Part shown: positions 24,452 through 34,971 of the stretch, one piece after another | Position numbering within the stretch: position 1 is the stretch's first letter | How the letters are laid out: every line of letters starts with the position of its first letter | Source of the DNA: Warburgia ugandensis | Taxonomy: Eukaryota > Streptophyta > Magnoliopsida > Canellales > Canellaceae | Direction of reading: 5' to 3' | Assembly (NCBI GenBank): GCA_035236585.1 | Contig: CP141139.1 | Coordinates: forward strand, 18,430,990-18,494,989 | DNA length: 64,000 nucleotides | Position numbers and translations under genes: made by a program | Notes under the pieces: model-generated | Database searches by the model: none | What the model was told of the DNA's origin: nothing | What the model saw: the letters and a program-made list of their open reading frames with translations, nothing else

Positions 24452-25674
24452 CAGAATCTAAGCGCGACAGTCAAAAAGGGAAGAAGGTGGACTAGAGTGG
24501 AGCTGGACGGGGGCTTGAGGACAGATACTGTCAAATACAGAGACAGAGTGGTATACTTTTGTTGGACTGGTATTGGCTTTTTGGCATTCTCCTTAGTTAT
24601 TGTATATATTGATAGATTAGACCCATATCACTGTATAGTGGTTATATGTTTATACATGGATGACGTGGTGATCTTGGACAGACCCTGGAGCTTTGGAACT
24701 TTCACTATTACGTATCTTTGTAGTTGCAAAAATGTCATCGTGGTTTTAATTTGTGAGCATGCTCAAAATGTTTACTTTTGGTTCTATTCTTTAGTGTGGT
24801 TTTGAGGTGAAATGACCCTCGGGGTTTTCTTAATGGTATTTTTCTTGACGCTGCGAAAATTCTTAAATCATGAGTTTTAAGTTCTGGAATCCCATCTATT
24901 TTCTAGCAATAAACTATTATTATTTTCGTATAAATATGGGAAACAGATGATTAAAAACCTAGGGTGTCACATTATGCATCGTATTTTTTTTTTAGTATTG
25001 CATAATGCTTAACTATAAATTTCCATTGGTTTGAAATTTGCACAAATTATCATATTTGATGATGAAACTACTTACACAAACACAAGTTTGTTAAGATATT
25101 GTAGTTGTTTACAATTAATATGTTAAGTTCAAAGAGAATAGAGCCAAGAGACGGAAGCAGAAGATTGGCGTGGCACACTGAGGGTTAAGCATTAGTTTGT
25201 AGCTAATATTTGTATTTTGACTTGTATTACTTGGACATGTAGGCATGGAATATTAAATATTTGATGTATGGTTGTGACTAGATTAATCTTGGTGGAAACT
25301 AGTTAATTTTTCTTTTATTGTTCTTTTTTTTTATTATAAAAACTTGACTTTCAAAATATATGAATATGTGTATGTGTGGTTTAAATGGAGGCAGAGTCTC
25401 CCTTGTTTTAGTATATTGTGTTTATAAGGGACAATGCTCCGCATGCAAAAAATGCGTTAAGTCTAAAATACAAAAGAGACTCTGCTGGATTTTCAGTAAA
25501 AATATAGCATTCATTTTGTTAAAAATTCTTATTTTTATAAAAGAAAAATAACCTCAGTATTTTTTAAAATAACTTATATAAATTGATTTCTTCTATTTAA
25601 TTTTCAAAACATTAAAAAAAAAACTTAGGGACCCACATTTGTAAAAGATTTTATAAAAAAACCATAGTGTTACA

Positions 25675-25757
25675 AAGACCTGGAAGCATGTAGGCCAAGG
25701 GCGACAGTAAGACCCAAAGATTGGCATGCTTGGGGCAATAATAAGACTGGAGGCAGG
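25675..25757. other. Short spacer between LTRs A and C
   Basis: About 83 bp of unique sequence. It could be the continuation of the gypsy remnant after LTR A or the end of the LINE remnant interrupted by LTR C; I could not decide. Confidence 0.4.
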
Positions 25758-25762
25758 CTATC
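25758..25762. other. Target site duplication of LTR C, left copy (CTATC)
   Basis: CTATC at 25,758-25,762 is repeated exactly at 28,760-28,764, directly outside the LTR ends. Confidence 0.9.
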
Positions 25763-26252
25763 TGTAACACCCCGGATTTTTAAGACAAAATTTATTTATT
25801 TTTATATATAATAATGACATTTTAAATAAGAGCATTTGGGATCCCATGAGAAAAGATTTATTTAACATTTTACTAAACCTATCTTAAAAACTTCGGGTGT
25901 TAATTTTCCTTTCACAAAATGGCGTACATGTAATTTAAACATAAATAAATAATCCGCGTATAAATCAACGTCAAATAAATAGGCGCCTTTATTTTAAATC
26001 AAATAAACGTCCAAAAGACAATAATAATATGGCCCAGGGTCTATCCATCATAACATCCCATATAAATGTCCAACATATGTCCAAAGATCTAAATCACATC
26101 CCAATATAAAATATGCAGTCCATAATAAAAATCCAAATGATAATCCTGTTTAATGACTCACATCACTGTCTAATACTATAGAAAAATGGTCTTCAGCAGC
26201 TCTCACGGCTTCTCAACAGCCTTGCCTTTCCTGTTATCGCGCTCGAGATCTA

Positions 26253-26278
26253 AGGCATTGCAAAACAAAGCAATGCCT
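26253..26278 (-). other. Hairpin in LTR C
   Basis: AGGCATTGC and GCAATGCCT form a perfect 9-bp stem with an 8-base loop (AAAACAAA). It is about 490 bp from the LTR's outer 3' end and is followed by an AAGCTATCGCTT inverted repeat. Confidence 0.8.
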
Positions 26279-27539
26279 CAACAAGCTATCGCTTGTGTAG
26301 GTACATAGACAATTAATGTAATAAATGCAAGAAATAATGAACAATACTGATAAAAAATCTAACATTTATGAAGATAGTGATATCATAATGCCATGTTCAA
26401 TAAATGCCAATTTATTCCATATGCTAAAACATGAAATTCACAGAGTTAAAACATGACATGAATCAATAAAATGGAGCATACATCCAGAATAAGGGCACCC
26501 TAAGGTAATGGGTCCCACCACATCGCACTAACATCCCTGATCAGGAGTACACATAGTCAACCTCTGAGTGTCGTCACACCCAGGCATACCATCCATAACC
26601 ATGCTCATCATGCATGCACACATAACAAGAATATGGGCCATCATGCTGCAGTGGCAACCCTCCATGGGTATCAACCACCGCCGCTCTCCGTCGACACCAT
26701 AACGGGAGACTTAGCGTCTGTCCCCATGGAAAGGCTCAGACCGGTAGTGTGGACTATCCATGTTACCAAACCCCTACCGAATGCCATCTATGGACAGGTG
26801 TCTATCATATCACAAACTCATCACATCATAATCTCAGAAGGTGCGTGGCCGGCCCTATCCCTCCTAGCATGACGCCCACCGGGCGAGAGCACCCGTCATC
26901 AAATATAAAACACAGAAATCATATGTATATGCTAAAACTCAAGAGCACTTATAGCTTGAAATCCCCAAGACATGCCCCTCATCCTGGGGTTAGCCTATAA
27001 AAGGACCAGCTACTAAGCCTCTATACTCATTTCCATGTAAATCCATGCATTTTCTATATATATAATAAGAAATAAATCTCTAATTAAGCATAACTAATTA
27101 ACATCATGCTTGTACAATCATTTTAAATAAATTTATTCAGTAAAAGAATTCAATTTGGAATAACCATCCTGTACGCAATGTCGCATGAAATCCATGGTAA
27201 ATAAAAATCTCAATTTAAAACACAATCACACATGATGCTATGTTTAAACATGGTTTAAAATCAAGGCAAAACATTAGTTGTCGTCACCTACCTCAGTGTG
27301 AGATCACTAGCTTGCTAATAACTCCCTTTAATTGGTATATTCAAGTGCACCTGTACATGTCACATCACTATTTAAAAATTTTTCTAAATAAAAAGTGGTC
27401 ATTTCTAAGTTTTTAAGTTAAAACTAGGTCCGCGTCGTCAATACGGTCACAACGCCTCTTCCGGATCGTGATTTGGACCTCTCTAGCTCCCAAAAATCAA
27501 GTTTTAGTGAAAACTACACTAAAATGGGGCCTGCCGGAC

Positions 27540-27860
27540 CACCATAAGGTGGTTTAAACCGGCGGCACCCTTTTCTGCCGGTTTACACCGACGTACACGG
27601 GCGCACGAAGACGCATGCCGACGCAGACGTCGTACGGGACGCGCGCCGTGCGTCTTCGGCACCGTGACGCGTCACGTCACGGTCGCCAGGACGCGCCGCG
27701 TCCCGGTCCCACCGCGACAGCCAACCAGCGCACTCTCCGCACGCGCGCGGCGACGACGTCATGTGACGTCGTCCTAGCGGCGTCTCTGAGTGCGTCTTGG
27801 CGTCAGCGCCAGGCGCCGACGCCGTTGACGATGCCGGAGAAGACGACCAGATTCCGGTCG
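27540..27860. other. CG-dense block inside LTR C
   Basis: A run of roughly 320 bp is rich in CG, ACGTC and GCGC words within otherwise AT-rich DNA. It corresponds in position to the GC-rich blocks of LTRs B (23,100-23,420) and D (17,420-17,540). Confidence 0.8.
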
Positions 27861-28764
27861 CCTCCGGCGGAGCTACAGAGCTCCGTTTTGCGTGATTTTT
27901 GTGCCATTTTCTTCAGAATTCTCTCTAGAATCCATTTATGCCCTCCTTTTGCACTGATTTTGCCAAAAACCATGGTTTTTAAATGATTTTTCTCAAGTTC
28001 CTAAAAACATCCCTAGGTACTGGTTTTTGAGTATTCTGGATAATTCCACCGTTGGATCACTCCCAAATTTAAAGGGTATGCTCTGGGGTCTCTTCTGCAC
28101 TAGTTGGACGGTGCGATTTTCAAACGGATAAGGTTTGATCCGTGAAATCACGCTCCAACAGTAGCGTGCACAAAGCCCCCAAAAATCTGATTTTTTTCCT
28201 AATTTTTAAATACTTTCCTAATTAATTTTCTAATTAATAAATACAAAAAAAACACGGATTTGAGGCTTACCTTGTGCCTGGTCGGGTTTGCTCGTGTTTC
28301 CGGGGCTCCACTCGCCGGAAACTTCAGATTTTTGTAGGGCTAGGGTTTTGCGTAGCATTCATGGAAAACGCTCAAAGTGGAGCGTTTTGGCTCCTAGAGG
28401 AGCATAGATATAGGGTTTTAGAGTCTTGGGGAAGAGAAAATCTTCCCCACACGCCTCTTTCCACGTCTCTCCGGCGATTTTTCCGGCACTGGTAGAGACG
28501 TGTGGAAGACGGGGGTGCCAGTATCAATTTGGACCCCTGTCTAATACGTCTCTACCAAATGACCAAATTGCCCTTCCAACTTTGACGGCTCATAACTCCC
28601 TCGTTTGAGCTCCGTTTTTTGCGTTCTTGGTGGCGTTGGATTCGTATCGACAAGCACTTTCTAATTCTTATGTTTTCAGGAAAAAATTTCATCCATAAAT
28701 TTTTTATTTTAATTTATTTAATAATTTCCTATTTTATCTTAAAATTTAAGGATATTACACTATC

Positions 28765-29765
28765 TATGTGCAGCTATAAGTCCTAAAGACTCTGTGTTAG
28801 GAGGTGTAGTTGGCCACTGACTTTTAAGATAATATTGACACCAGACCTACGATGGAGATAATCGCCAATAGGAGTAGCTTCTCATTGGGAACTACTTTGA
28901 AGATAGTTGGGTGGCCCCCTAAGGTCTGGTCCATGATTTGAATCACATTTTCTAGGCATTGTAAGAGGGACATAGAGTATATTGGAAGGTTGGCAAGGGA
29001 TGATTTTATAAGTGTAAGTAGCCACCTATTGACAAACATGCCCTTTTCCTTGTGGCAAGATTATTCTGCAAACTCTCAAACATAGTATTGACATTGAGGA
29101 GCCTAAGTTATTAACTGAGAGAGGAAGTTCTTGTTAAGTACAAGGGAAGGAAGAAGCTATACTCCCAAGTATGATGTTATACTATCAGTCTCACATTGTT
29201 TCATTTCAACACATTAGATCTTGGTGATTAAGCATGTTCTCGATAGCCAATTCAAAACATTTGAAAATAGCTTTGATTTTGCAAAAATTAGCAGAGTGTC
29301 ATCTACATGATTCAAATGGTTGGGTGATAAGGAACACCCTTTTGTTACACCTCTTGAGCTTTTAAAGGAGTCTTATGGAGCACCACCCTTAATGAAAGAC
29401 CAACTTGAGATAATACACTATTAAATCCAACTTCTCCATATTGTGCTAATTAAAGTTAATATTTTCCAACACCCAATCAATCAATTGCCATTCCACCCTA
29501 TCAAAGGCCTTTTTTAAGTCAATCATGCAAAGAATACCATCATCCCTTGACCTTTTCATCATATTTAATGCCTCATGTAGGATAAGAGCTCCATTGACAA
29601 TGTTTATGCCACCTAGATAAGTGGATTAGTTATATGATATTAATCATGTGAGTGCCAACTTGAGTCTATTTCCAAGTGGCTTTGCAACAATTTTGTGGTA
29701 ACTACCATAAGGTCATATGTCTATACTCTTTCAAGGTGTTAGCTCTTTTTTACTTTGGGATAAAG
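28765..29765 (-). pseudogene. L1-type LINE reverse transcriptase remnant
   Basis: Read on the minus strand, typical plant L1 reverse transcriptase motifs appear in order: GILCMIDLKKAFDRVEW (ending about 29,488), then HVDDTLLIFAKS (about 29,270-29,310, a damaged FADDT box), then NRWLLTLIKSSLANLPIYSMS (28,950-29,030). Upstream pieces at 29,600-29,760 fit the region before the RT palm. Several stops and frame changes separate them, so it is dead. LTR C inserted immediately beyond its downstream end, and the LINE may continue in the short spacer at 25,675-25,757. Confidence 0.85.
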
Positions 29766-29779
29766 AGAACAAAATTGGT

Positions 29780-30370
29780 ATGATCTATTGATTGATTATT
29801 AGATCAATGAAATCCATGAAAATTAATGGTCAATTATATAAAATATATTGATTTAATGAAAATTAATACCTGAATGGTTGAGATCTATTCATTAAATGAT
29901 CTGATAGATAAGGTTAGTTGCATTTGAAGATGGGATCAACAAGATCCATGAAAATTAATAATTGAATAGATGAGAATTATGAAAATTAATGATTGAACCA
30001 ACACAATACATTGATTTGATGAAAAACAATGTTTTGATTCAGCATGGTGTGTTACCTATATTGTTATGGCTAGATTAGCGAGATCCATGGAAATTGATGA
30101 TTACTTAAACAGGACCATAAAAATTTATGATTGAATCAATTAGATATATTGATTGGATAATTAAATCATTGAAATTGATGATGAGATAGACAAGAGCCCT
30201 TGATTTGATAAAATTTGATGTTTGGTTTAATGAAATCCATTAAAATGATGGCTGGATTGACAAGACCTGTTGAATTTGATTTTTGAATTGACTAGATCCA
30301 TTGACATGATTGCCAAATGGACGAGATCCATTTAAATAGAAATGATTGATTGGATGGCCAATAAGTGGTT
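29780..30370. repeat. Degenerate tandem array of units about 30 bp long
   Basis: More than a dozen imperfect units follow a pattern like TTGATTGGAT..ACAAGATCCATGAAAATTGATGA. Clear examples start near 29,935, 30,085, 30,120, 30,250 and 30,300. Spacing varies from about 22 to 40 bp. No coding frame follows the period. It has a superficial likeness to the GATC/GATTTG-rich parts of the gypsy LTRs in this window. Confidence 0.7.
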
Positions 30371-31476
30371 GAATTATGTGGAATTAAATGCACAAATACG
30401 GGATCCATCATTGGCTGAAATCATCAAAAATACCCTCGGAGTTCATGATCGCGATGCACTCAGAGTTCGGAGTTCACGATCATGAGGCGGCGGAATGCAG
30501 AGGCAATTTGAGTGATTTGCTTTCCCTCCACTCATTTTGCTTCACGATCATGTGGTCTAGCAAGCTAGACCCCTTGATCACAATGGCGGTGGATTCGAAC
30601 TTGGGGTTACCCTTATTCATTTGTGTGCTTGCTGAGAGAGTGGTTCTTATCGGTTTTTGAGTTTTTCAACAATATTTTGCTTGCTTCTCACCCGATGTGA
30701 GAGATTCTTGAGACATTGGAGAGCCTATGAGATAGCAGACGCTTCTTTAGTACAGAGTTCGTAAGGGTCTGGCGGGGGACTCTTAGGATCGAGCTAGGAG
30801 GCAGGGCCTGTAGGGAAATGAGAGGCTCACAGTCTGCCTATTCTAATTCAAGACTCAGTCGTAAGAGAAGTTTTCTAAGGTGTTCAGAATTAGGGAAAGG
30901 ACCAAATTTGCTAGAACCATCTAAGACCTTATCCGGAGGTGGAGTGGCACAACGGTACACGTCTTAGAGCCGCAAGCGAGAGTAATCTCTTGAATTGGGC
31001 TGGCCCGGGTGATGTGCGTGATCTTTTCCCGTCTTGTTGACTGGCTTTTTCTGCTTTTCTATTTTGAGTGCTTTAAAATCTTGAAATGCCTACGAATGCT
31101 GGAAATCACGAAATAGATATTGCCTTTTGAAAAAACTTGCTTTGAATTGAATGTCAAGAATCTGAGTGCTGAAACCTAGATGAATGTAAGAATTCTAAAA
31201 ACCTTGTCATGCTAACTTAAAGATTATCAATAGTTGCTGTGTTGTTAGTGTTATATAAAACTTCTTTAAACTGAATGTTGAAATATTATGTAGAAAATTT
31301 AGGACAAGTTTAGAAAACAATCTAAACTACCTTGATTTTTCAAAACTTTCTCAGGCTCCTTGAACAATCATCCATAGTAGGTTGTCGAATTGTTGTGCAA
31401 GCAGGTTCTTGCATGGCCAAGGCATAGGCTGCCTTGGATGCCATGACTTTTTTTGAAATATCTTTATCTTCTAAAA
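30371..31476. other. Unassigned region, partly GC-richer, no supportable gene
   Basis: A 90-codon plus-strand frame at 30,388-30,660 has no recognisable domain. A short tRNA-like A-box word (TGGCACAACGGTA, about 30,944) is present without a matching B box. No known repeat was recognised. Confidence 0.4.
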
Positions 31477-31657
31477 GAAGGGGATGCTTGGTGTAATAAT
31501 AAAGTTGTCATCACGTGACCTTGAGATCTGGGTTTAAGGAGTGGAAACAGTCTCTTGCAAAACTGCAACGTAAGGTCGCATATTATAAACCCTTGTAGTC
31601 CTCCCTTTGCCCAAACCCCACATATAAGAAAGCTTCGTGCACCGGGGCTGCCCTTTT
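31477..31657 (+). mobile_element. Au-like SINE, copy 1
   Basis: It starts GAAGGGGATGCTTGG, with the tRNA-derived A-box region next and a B-box position near 31,530 (worn to GGGTTTAAGG). It continues through AACAGTCTCTTGCAAAACTGCA and ends GTGCACCGGGGCTGCCCTTTT. This order is that of the plant Au SINE, which is transcribed by RNA polymerase III and mobilised by LINEs. The copy is about 181 bp, near full length, and mutated in the B box. It ends in the T-rich tail typical of the family. Confidence 0.85.
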
Positions 31658-33101
31658 ATCTTTATTTTTCAAAACATTTGATATTCAAGGCAGTAGATTA
31701 TGTCTTGGCCAATAGTTTTTGTCCCAAGACTGGCACTGTCCATATGTCGCCTTTGAGATATGATCCCACCGTCAGAGTTTTCATTTCTGAGTTGTTTGAG
31801 GTTGATGAGATCCAAATTTCCATCCAAGAGTGGGGGATGGATGAGAACTCATGGACGGGTTTTGGAGTAGACCGTCCTGGTCACTTTCGGGGGCAGTTTC
31901 ATGCCCTTCAATTTTGTCAGATGTGGAGGCAGTGATCGACTAGTTGTTGTCATTCCTGTGAAGGATCCAAAATTCTTCCTCATTAAGGCTTTCCAAATAG
32001 ATGCTTAAGCACCAGTATAAAGATAATGAACCACCATGATATATATATGTGTGTGTGTGTGTATGTAACATGAATAAACTATGCTAACACAAAAACTGAC
32101 ACAATAATAACAAAAAGAATTATGCATTGTTGTATTAGCAACAACGTTGAAAACTGGGTTCCCTTTCATCCTTTGCATATTGTTTCCTTCCATCTACTTT
32201 CCTAGTTCCAATCCAAACTTTTAGGTTCTGGAAACTGTTGGTCGTAGATACTCCAGATTGAAATACATGCAAAACTAGCAAACAAATAAATAAAAAATTA
32301 TCATAACTTTGCAGTACTAAATAATAACCAACTAACTAAATTATTTTATTTCTTTAGACAACCATCTCTGATCACAAACCTAGATATCAAACACAAGAAA
32401 TGAGTAGTGATAATTTACAAGTAAAATAGATAAGAACTTCATAAAACTCCCTTTCTAATCATCCTTTTGTAGTATGCAGTAGGATCTTCCCAGCTTTACA
32501 AGGTTAGATTGATCAAAGATGACCGTCCAACTTTGTTTATTTCTTCTCGAAAAACTACACGAGATGATAGAATAAAGAGTTCTGTTTTCCGCTCTCTCTA
32601 AATATAAAAAAACCTATGATTTTTTTTCCTTTCCTACTTAGTATATATTTCTATTAGTTAGCATATAGTGACCTATAATCCTTGCCCAGCCCTCCAATGA
32701 CACTAGATGACTTAGGATTTCTAAGTAAACAAGAAGTAATACATGCCTGTAATTCTAAGTCAATCAGCCAATTCAGGGCAGTTCATAATCAACTTGAATG
32801 TATCCTTATAAGATACTTTGATCCCAGTTGTCCAGATTATCTTATCGATTGGTCAGGCCAATTAGATGATCAGATAAATGATGAGGTTTAATTCCTAGAG
32901 CTCAATTGGATGAAGGGGTTTAATCGAACACTAGACCATTAGAATAAACCCAAAGAAGAAACCAAGCAAAATAGATGCGATCTTTTTGGGGGATGGAATG
33001 GAGGCAAAAGGAATGCAAATTGTAGTCGAACCTAGCAAGGTTAAAGATACTAATGGAAAATCTGGCAGCAAAATGGACAGCAAATTCGGAATTGGCGAAA
33101 G

Positions 33102-33102
<1 letters not shown>
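31658..33102. other. Non-coding DNA without a recognised gene
   Basis: A (GT)n/(AT)n tract lies near 32,037-32,067. The plus-strand frames at 31,555-31,935 and 32,682-32,891 show no domain, and the first overlaps the SINE. Confidence 0.45.

Positions 33103-33177
<75 letters not shown>
33103..33177. repeat. CT microsatellite
   Basis: About 37 uninterrupted CT dinucleotides. It creates false Ser/Leu and Arg/Glu repeat frames on the two strands. Confidence 0.98.
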
Positions 33178-33180
<3 letters not shown>

Positions 33181-34005
33181 ACATGCCTGTAGAAACCAGT
33201 TTTGTTAATACCATACCATGCCAGACCTTACGGTGTTCCGGTATATGCCTTGCCGATCGGAAAACGACACTGTATCACTTCCAGTACCGTTTCAGTGAAC
33301 TACCGGAATACCAACCGAAATTCGTATACGGGCCGGTAAATATAAAACACAACTATTTTCAGTAAAAATTGTTTTCTCGTCTTCTTATCCAACCATCATC
33401 TCTGAAATCAGATCAAAATATACAGAGGAATGTAGCCGGAGCATATAATACAATCGACCAAAATGTTCAGAAAGGGCGAAAAAGTACGATTTGGGAAGAT
33501 AAAGCTGAATGGTTCCAGTAGAATCGGATTGAGTTTTGTGTTTGGGAAGGTGGATTTTTGTTATTTAGTTCCCTTAAGAAATTCTGTCTTACATAGGATG
33601 TAGCAATTCAAGGTCTCTTCTATAAATAGTCGTTAGGATCTTGGAGAGGTGGAGATGGCAAAAGGAGGATATGGTGAGGCATGGTTGCAGATGGCGGAAT
33701 GTGGACGAGGCACAAGAAGGTTCTATTAATAGCACCGCCAGTTCTAGAGGGGGTTATAGCCGTCGTGTGCGTCTCCACGGGTGTGAAATAGTAGATGTAA
33801 ACTTACGGCCACACTTTCATCGGCTAGTGCCCGTCATGAATGTAACTAAGGTAACATGGCATGCGTCCATATGCTATTGACCATTGATCAGCTACACACA
33901 TGATATTGAGATAGCCTACTCCTAATGCTAAACTATGTCACTATGCTGGACCTTTGGGCCTACCGAAGGTTAAAATTCGCCAAATTACTGATCCATTCTC
34001 ATACA
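33178..34005. other. Non-coding DNA, possible unclassified repeat at 33,185-33,345
   Basis: Positions 33,205-33,345 have several ACCGGT/CCGGTA/TACCGG-type words and CG dinucleotides, reminiscent of parts of 8.6-9.0 kb and 56.3 kb. The rest shows nothing recognisable. Confidence 0.35.
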
Positions 34006-34184
34006 TAAAAAAGGGCAGCCTCGATGTATGAAATTATCGCATATGCGGAGTCTGGAGAGAGGGTAAATCACAAAAGTCAATAGTATGAAGCCTTGTATTT
34101 TGCAAGAAGCTATTTCCACTTCTTAAACCCGTAACCTCAAAGCCACATGGCGACAACGCTACCATTGTGCCAGGACTTCCCTTC
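34006..34184 (-). mobile_element. Au-like SINE, copy 2
   Basis: In plus coordinates it reads as the reverse complement of the SINE. It begins AAAAAAGGGCAGCCTCGATG, passes TTGTATTTTGCAAGAAGC and a B-box complement near 34,124 (TTAAACCCGTAACC), then the A-box complement CTACCATTGTGCCAGG, and ends CTTCCCTTC. It is near full length and lies about 790 bp downstream of the RING-H2 gene. Confidence 0.88.
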
Positions 34185-34971
34185 ATTCATTCTAATATAT
34201 AAAAACCATATAAATGTTGAAGTTTAGGTAGACTACCGATATTGATGGTCCATCGAATACCTCAGTAACCTTGGGGACTGTTTCGGCACGTCGATAACAA
34301 AGTTTTCCCTGCTATCTTCAGCCTTAAAACACAGACATTTATTAAAGAAGAACTTTGCTCACGTTTAGAACGGCTGATACCAATGGATAAGATCACTACC
34401 TAGGGATAATCGCTCTGCCAACGGACCCTTCATAACAAAGCACGAAATGCCTTGCCCAATAGGTTCATGCCAGCCCCACGAGCCACCTAGCCTGAACTCC
34501 ATTCAACAAGGGGACGGATTACTTTCTCCTTGAGGGCTAACGCATGTTCAACAGAGAGATTCTTTTAAGTTTGCCGTTCCAATTGGATGTTTTTTGCTGC
34601 ATTTTATTTCTCTGTAACGGGGATGTGTTTTTGTTTTGAAAGGGTCGTTTTCGCTTTGTTCTTCCGTCCCGTCTTAAGATTATTAAGACAGTGAATGGTG
34701 CTGTATTTGATCGCCTCGATCAAGTCTTGGAATAAACTGACCATTCAAAGAAAAAGCTATGTTTAATTTAATCATGCACCAAGTAATTAGGTTGAAATTC
34801 ATGGTAGATACAAAAGGAAAAGGAGAAATATTCATTATACTTTCCACTGCAAGCACTTTTCTGCTGCGTCTGTGAAAGAATCCAACTATTTACAATGACT
34901 TTACTCCTTATCTTTATACACCCTATTAGCATTAAAAAAGATGCTCTTGGTGAGACTTTCCGGAGCCAATT
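34185..34971. other. Intergenic DNA downstream of the RING-H2 gene
   Basis: No gene was seen. The part nearest the gene (about 34,750-34,971) should contain the 3' untranslated region of the minus-strand RING-H2 gene; no unambiguous poly(A) signal stands out. Confidence 0.4.

Larger units (their letters stand above)
22470..24971 (+). mobile_element. LTR B: solo Ty3/gypsy-type LTR with exact 5-bp target duplication
   Basis: 2,502 bp, starting TGTAACATTTC and ending CCTAGGGTGTCACA, flanked by perfect TTATG copies. No internal region exists, so it is a solo LTR left after recombination between two LTRs. Inside are a (GA)n tract (22,556-22,606), a GC-rich, CG-rich block (23,100-23,420), a 61-bp tandem repeat (23,937-24,118) and a hairpin (24,426-24,451) shared with LTRs C and G. 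Long frames such as 22,837-23,403 on the minus strand come from the GC-rich block and show no domain. Orientation is inferred from LTR D, whose polypurine tract sets the sense. Confidence 0.88.
20144..25674 (+). mobile_element. LTR A: solo gypsy-type LTR, split by nested LTR B
   Basis: It starts TGTAACAGTCC at 20,144 and ends ...AGTGTTACA at 25,674. Removing LTR B and one copy of its target duplication leaves about 3.02 kb, the size of LTRs C and D. The right part (25,060-25,190) matches LTR E in reverse complement. The flanks are ATGAC (20,139-20,143) and AAGAC (25,675-25,679), a 4/5 match consistent with an old 5-bp target duplication. It has no internal region beside it, so it is read as a solo LTR inserted into the gypsy remnant. 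Open frames in it show no protein motifs. Confidence 0.7.
25763..28759 (-). mobile_element. LTR C: solo Ty3/gypsy-type LTR with exact 5-bp target duplication
   Basis: 2,997 bp. In plus coordinates it begins TGTAACACCCCGG and ends GGATATTACA, with perfect CTATC flanks. By comparison with LTR D the sense strand is minus. No internal region is present, so it is a solo LTR. Positions 26,253-26,278 hold a hairpin nearly identical to those in B and G. Positions 27,540-27,860 form a striking GC-rich, CG-dense block, and 26,490-26,890 is a moderately conserved LTR block. The frames at 27,615-27,986 and 26,633-26,872 fall inside these blocks and look non-coding. Confidence 0.88.

Noticed and set aside
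24431-24805. 124-codon plus-strand frame
   Set aside because: It overlaps the conserved LTR B hairpin region and part of the LTR that is non-coding in relatives; no domain.
27615-27986. 123-codon plus-strand Arg/Thr-rich frame
   Set aside because: It sits in the CG-dense block of solo LTR C; the composition explains the open frame and no motif is present.
30938-31010. TGGCACAACGGTA A-box-like word
   Set aside because: No B box at the expected distance, so there is insufficient support for a SINE.
32931-33192. Frames with Arg-Glu or Ser-Leu repeats on the two strands
   Set aside because: They are created by the CT microsatellite at 33,103-33,177. The same applies to frames at 58,895-59,248 and 62,945-63,139.
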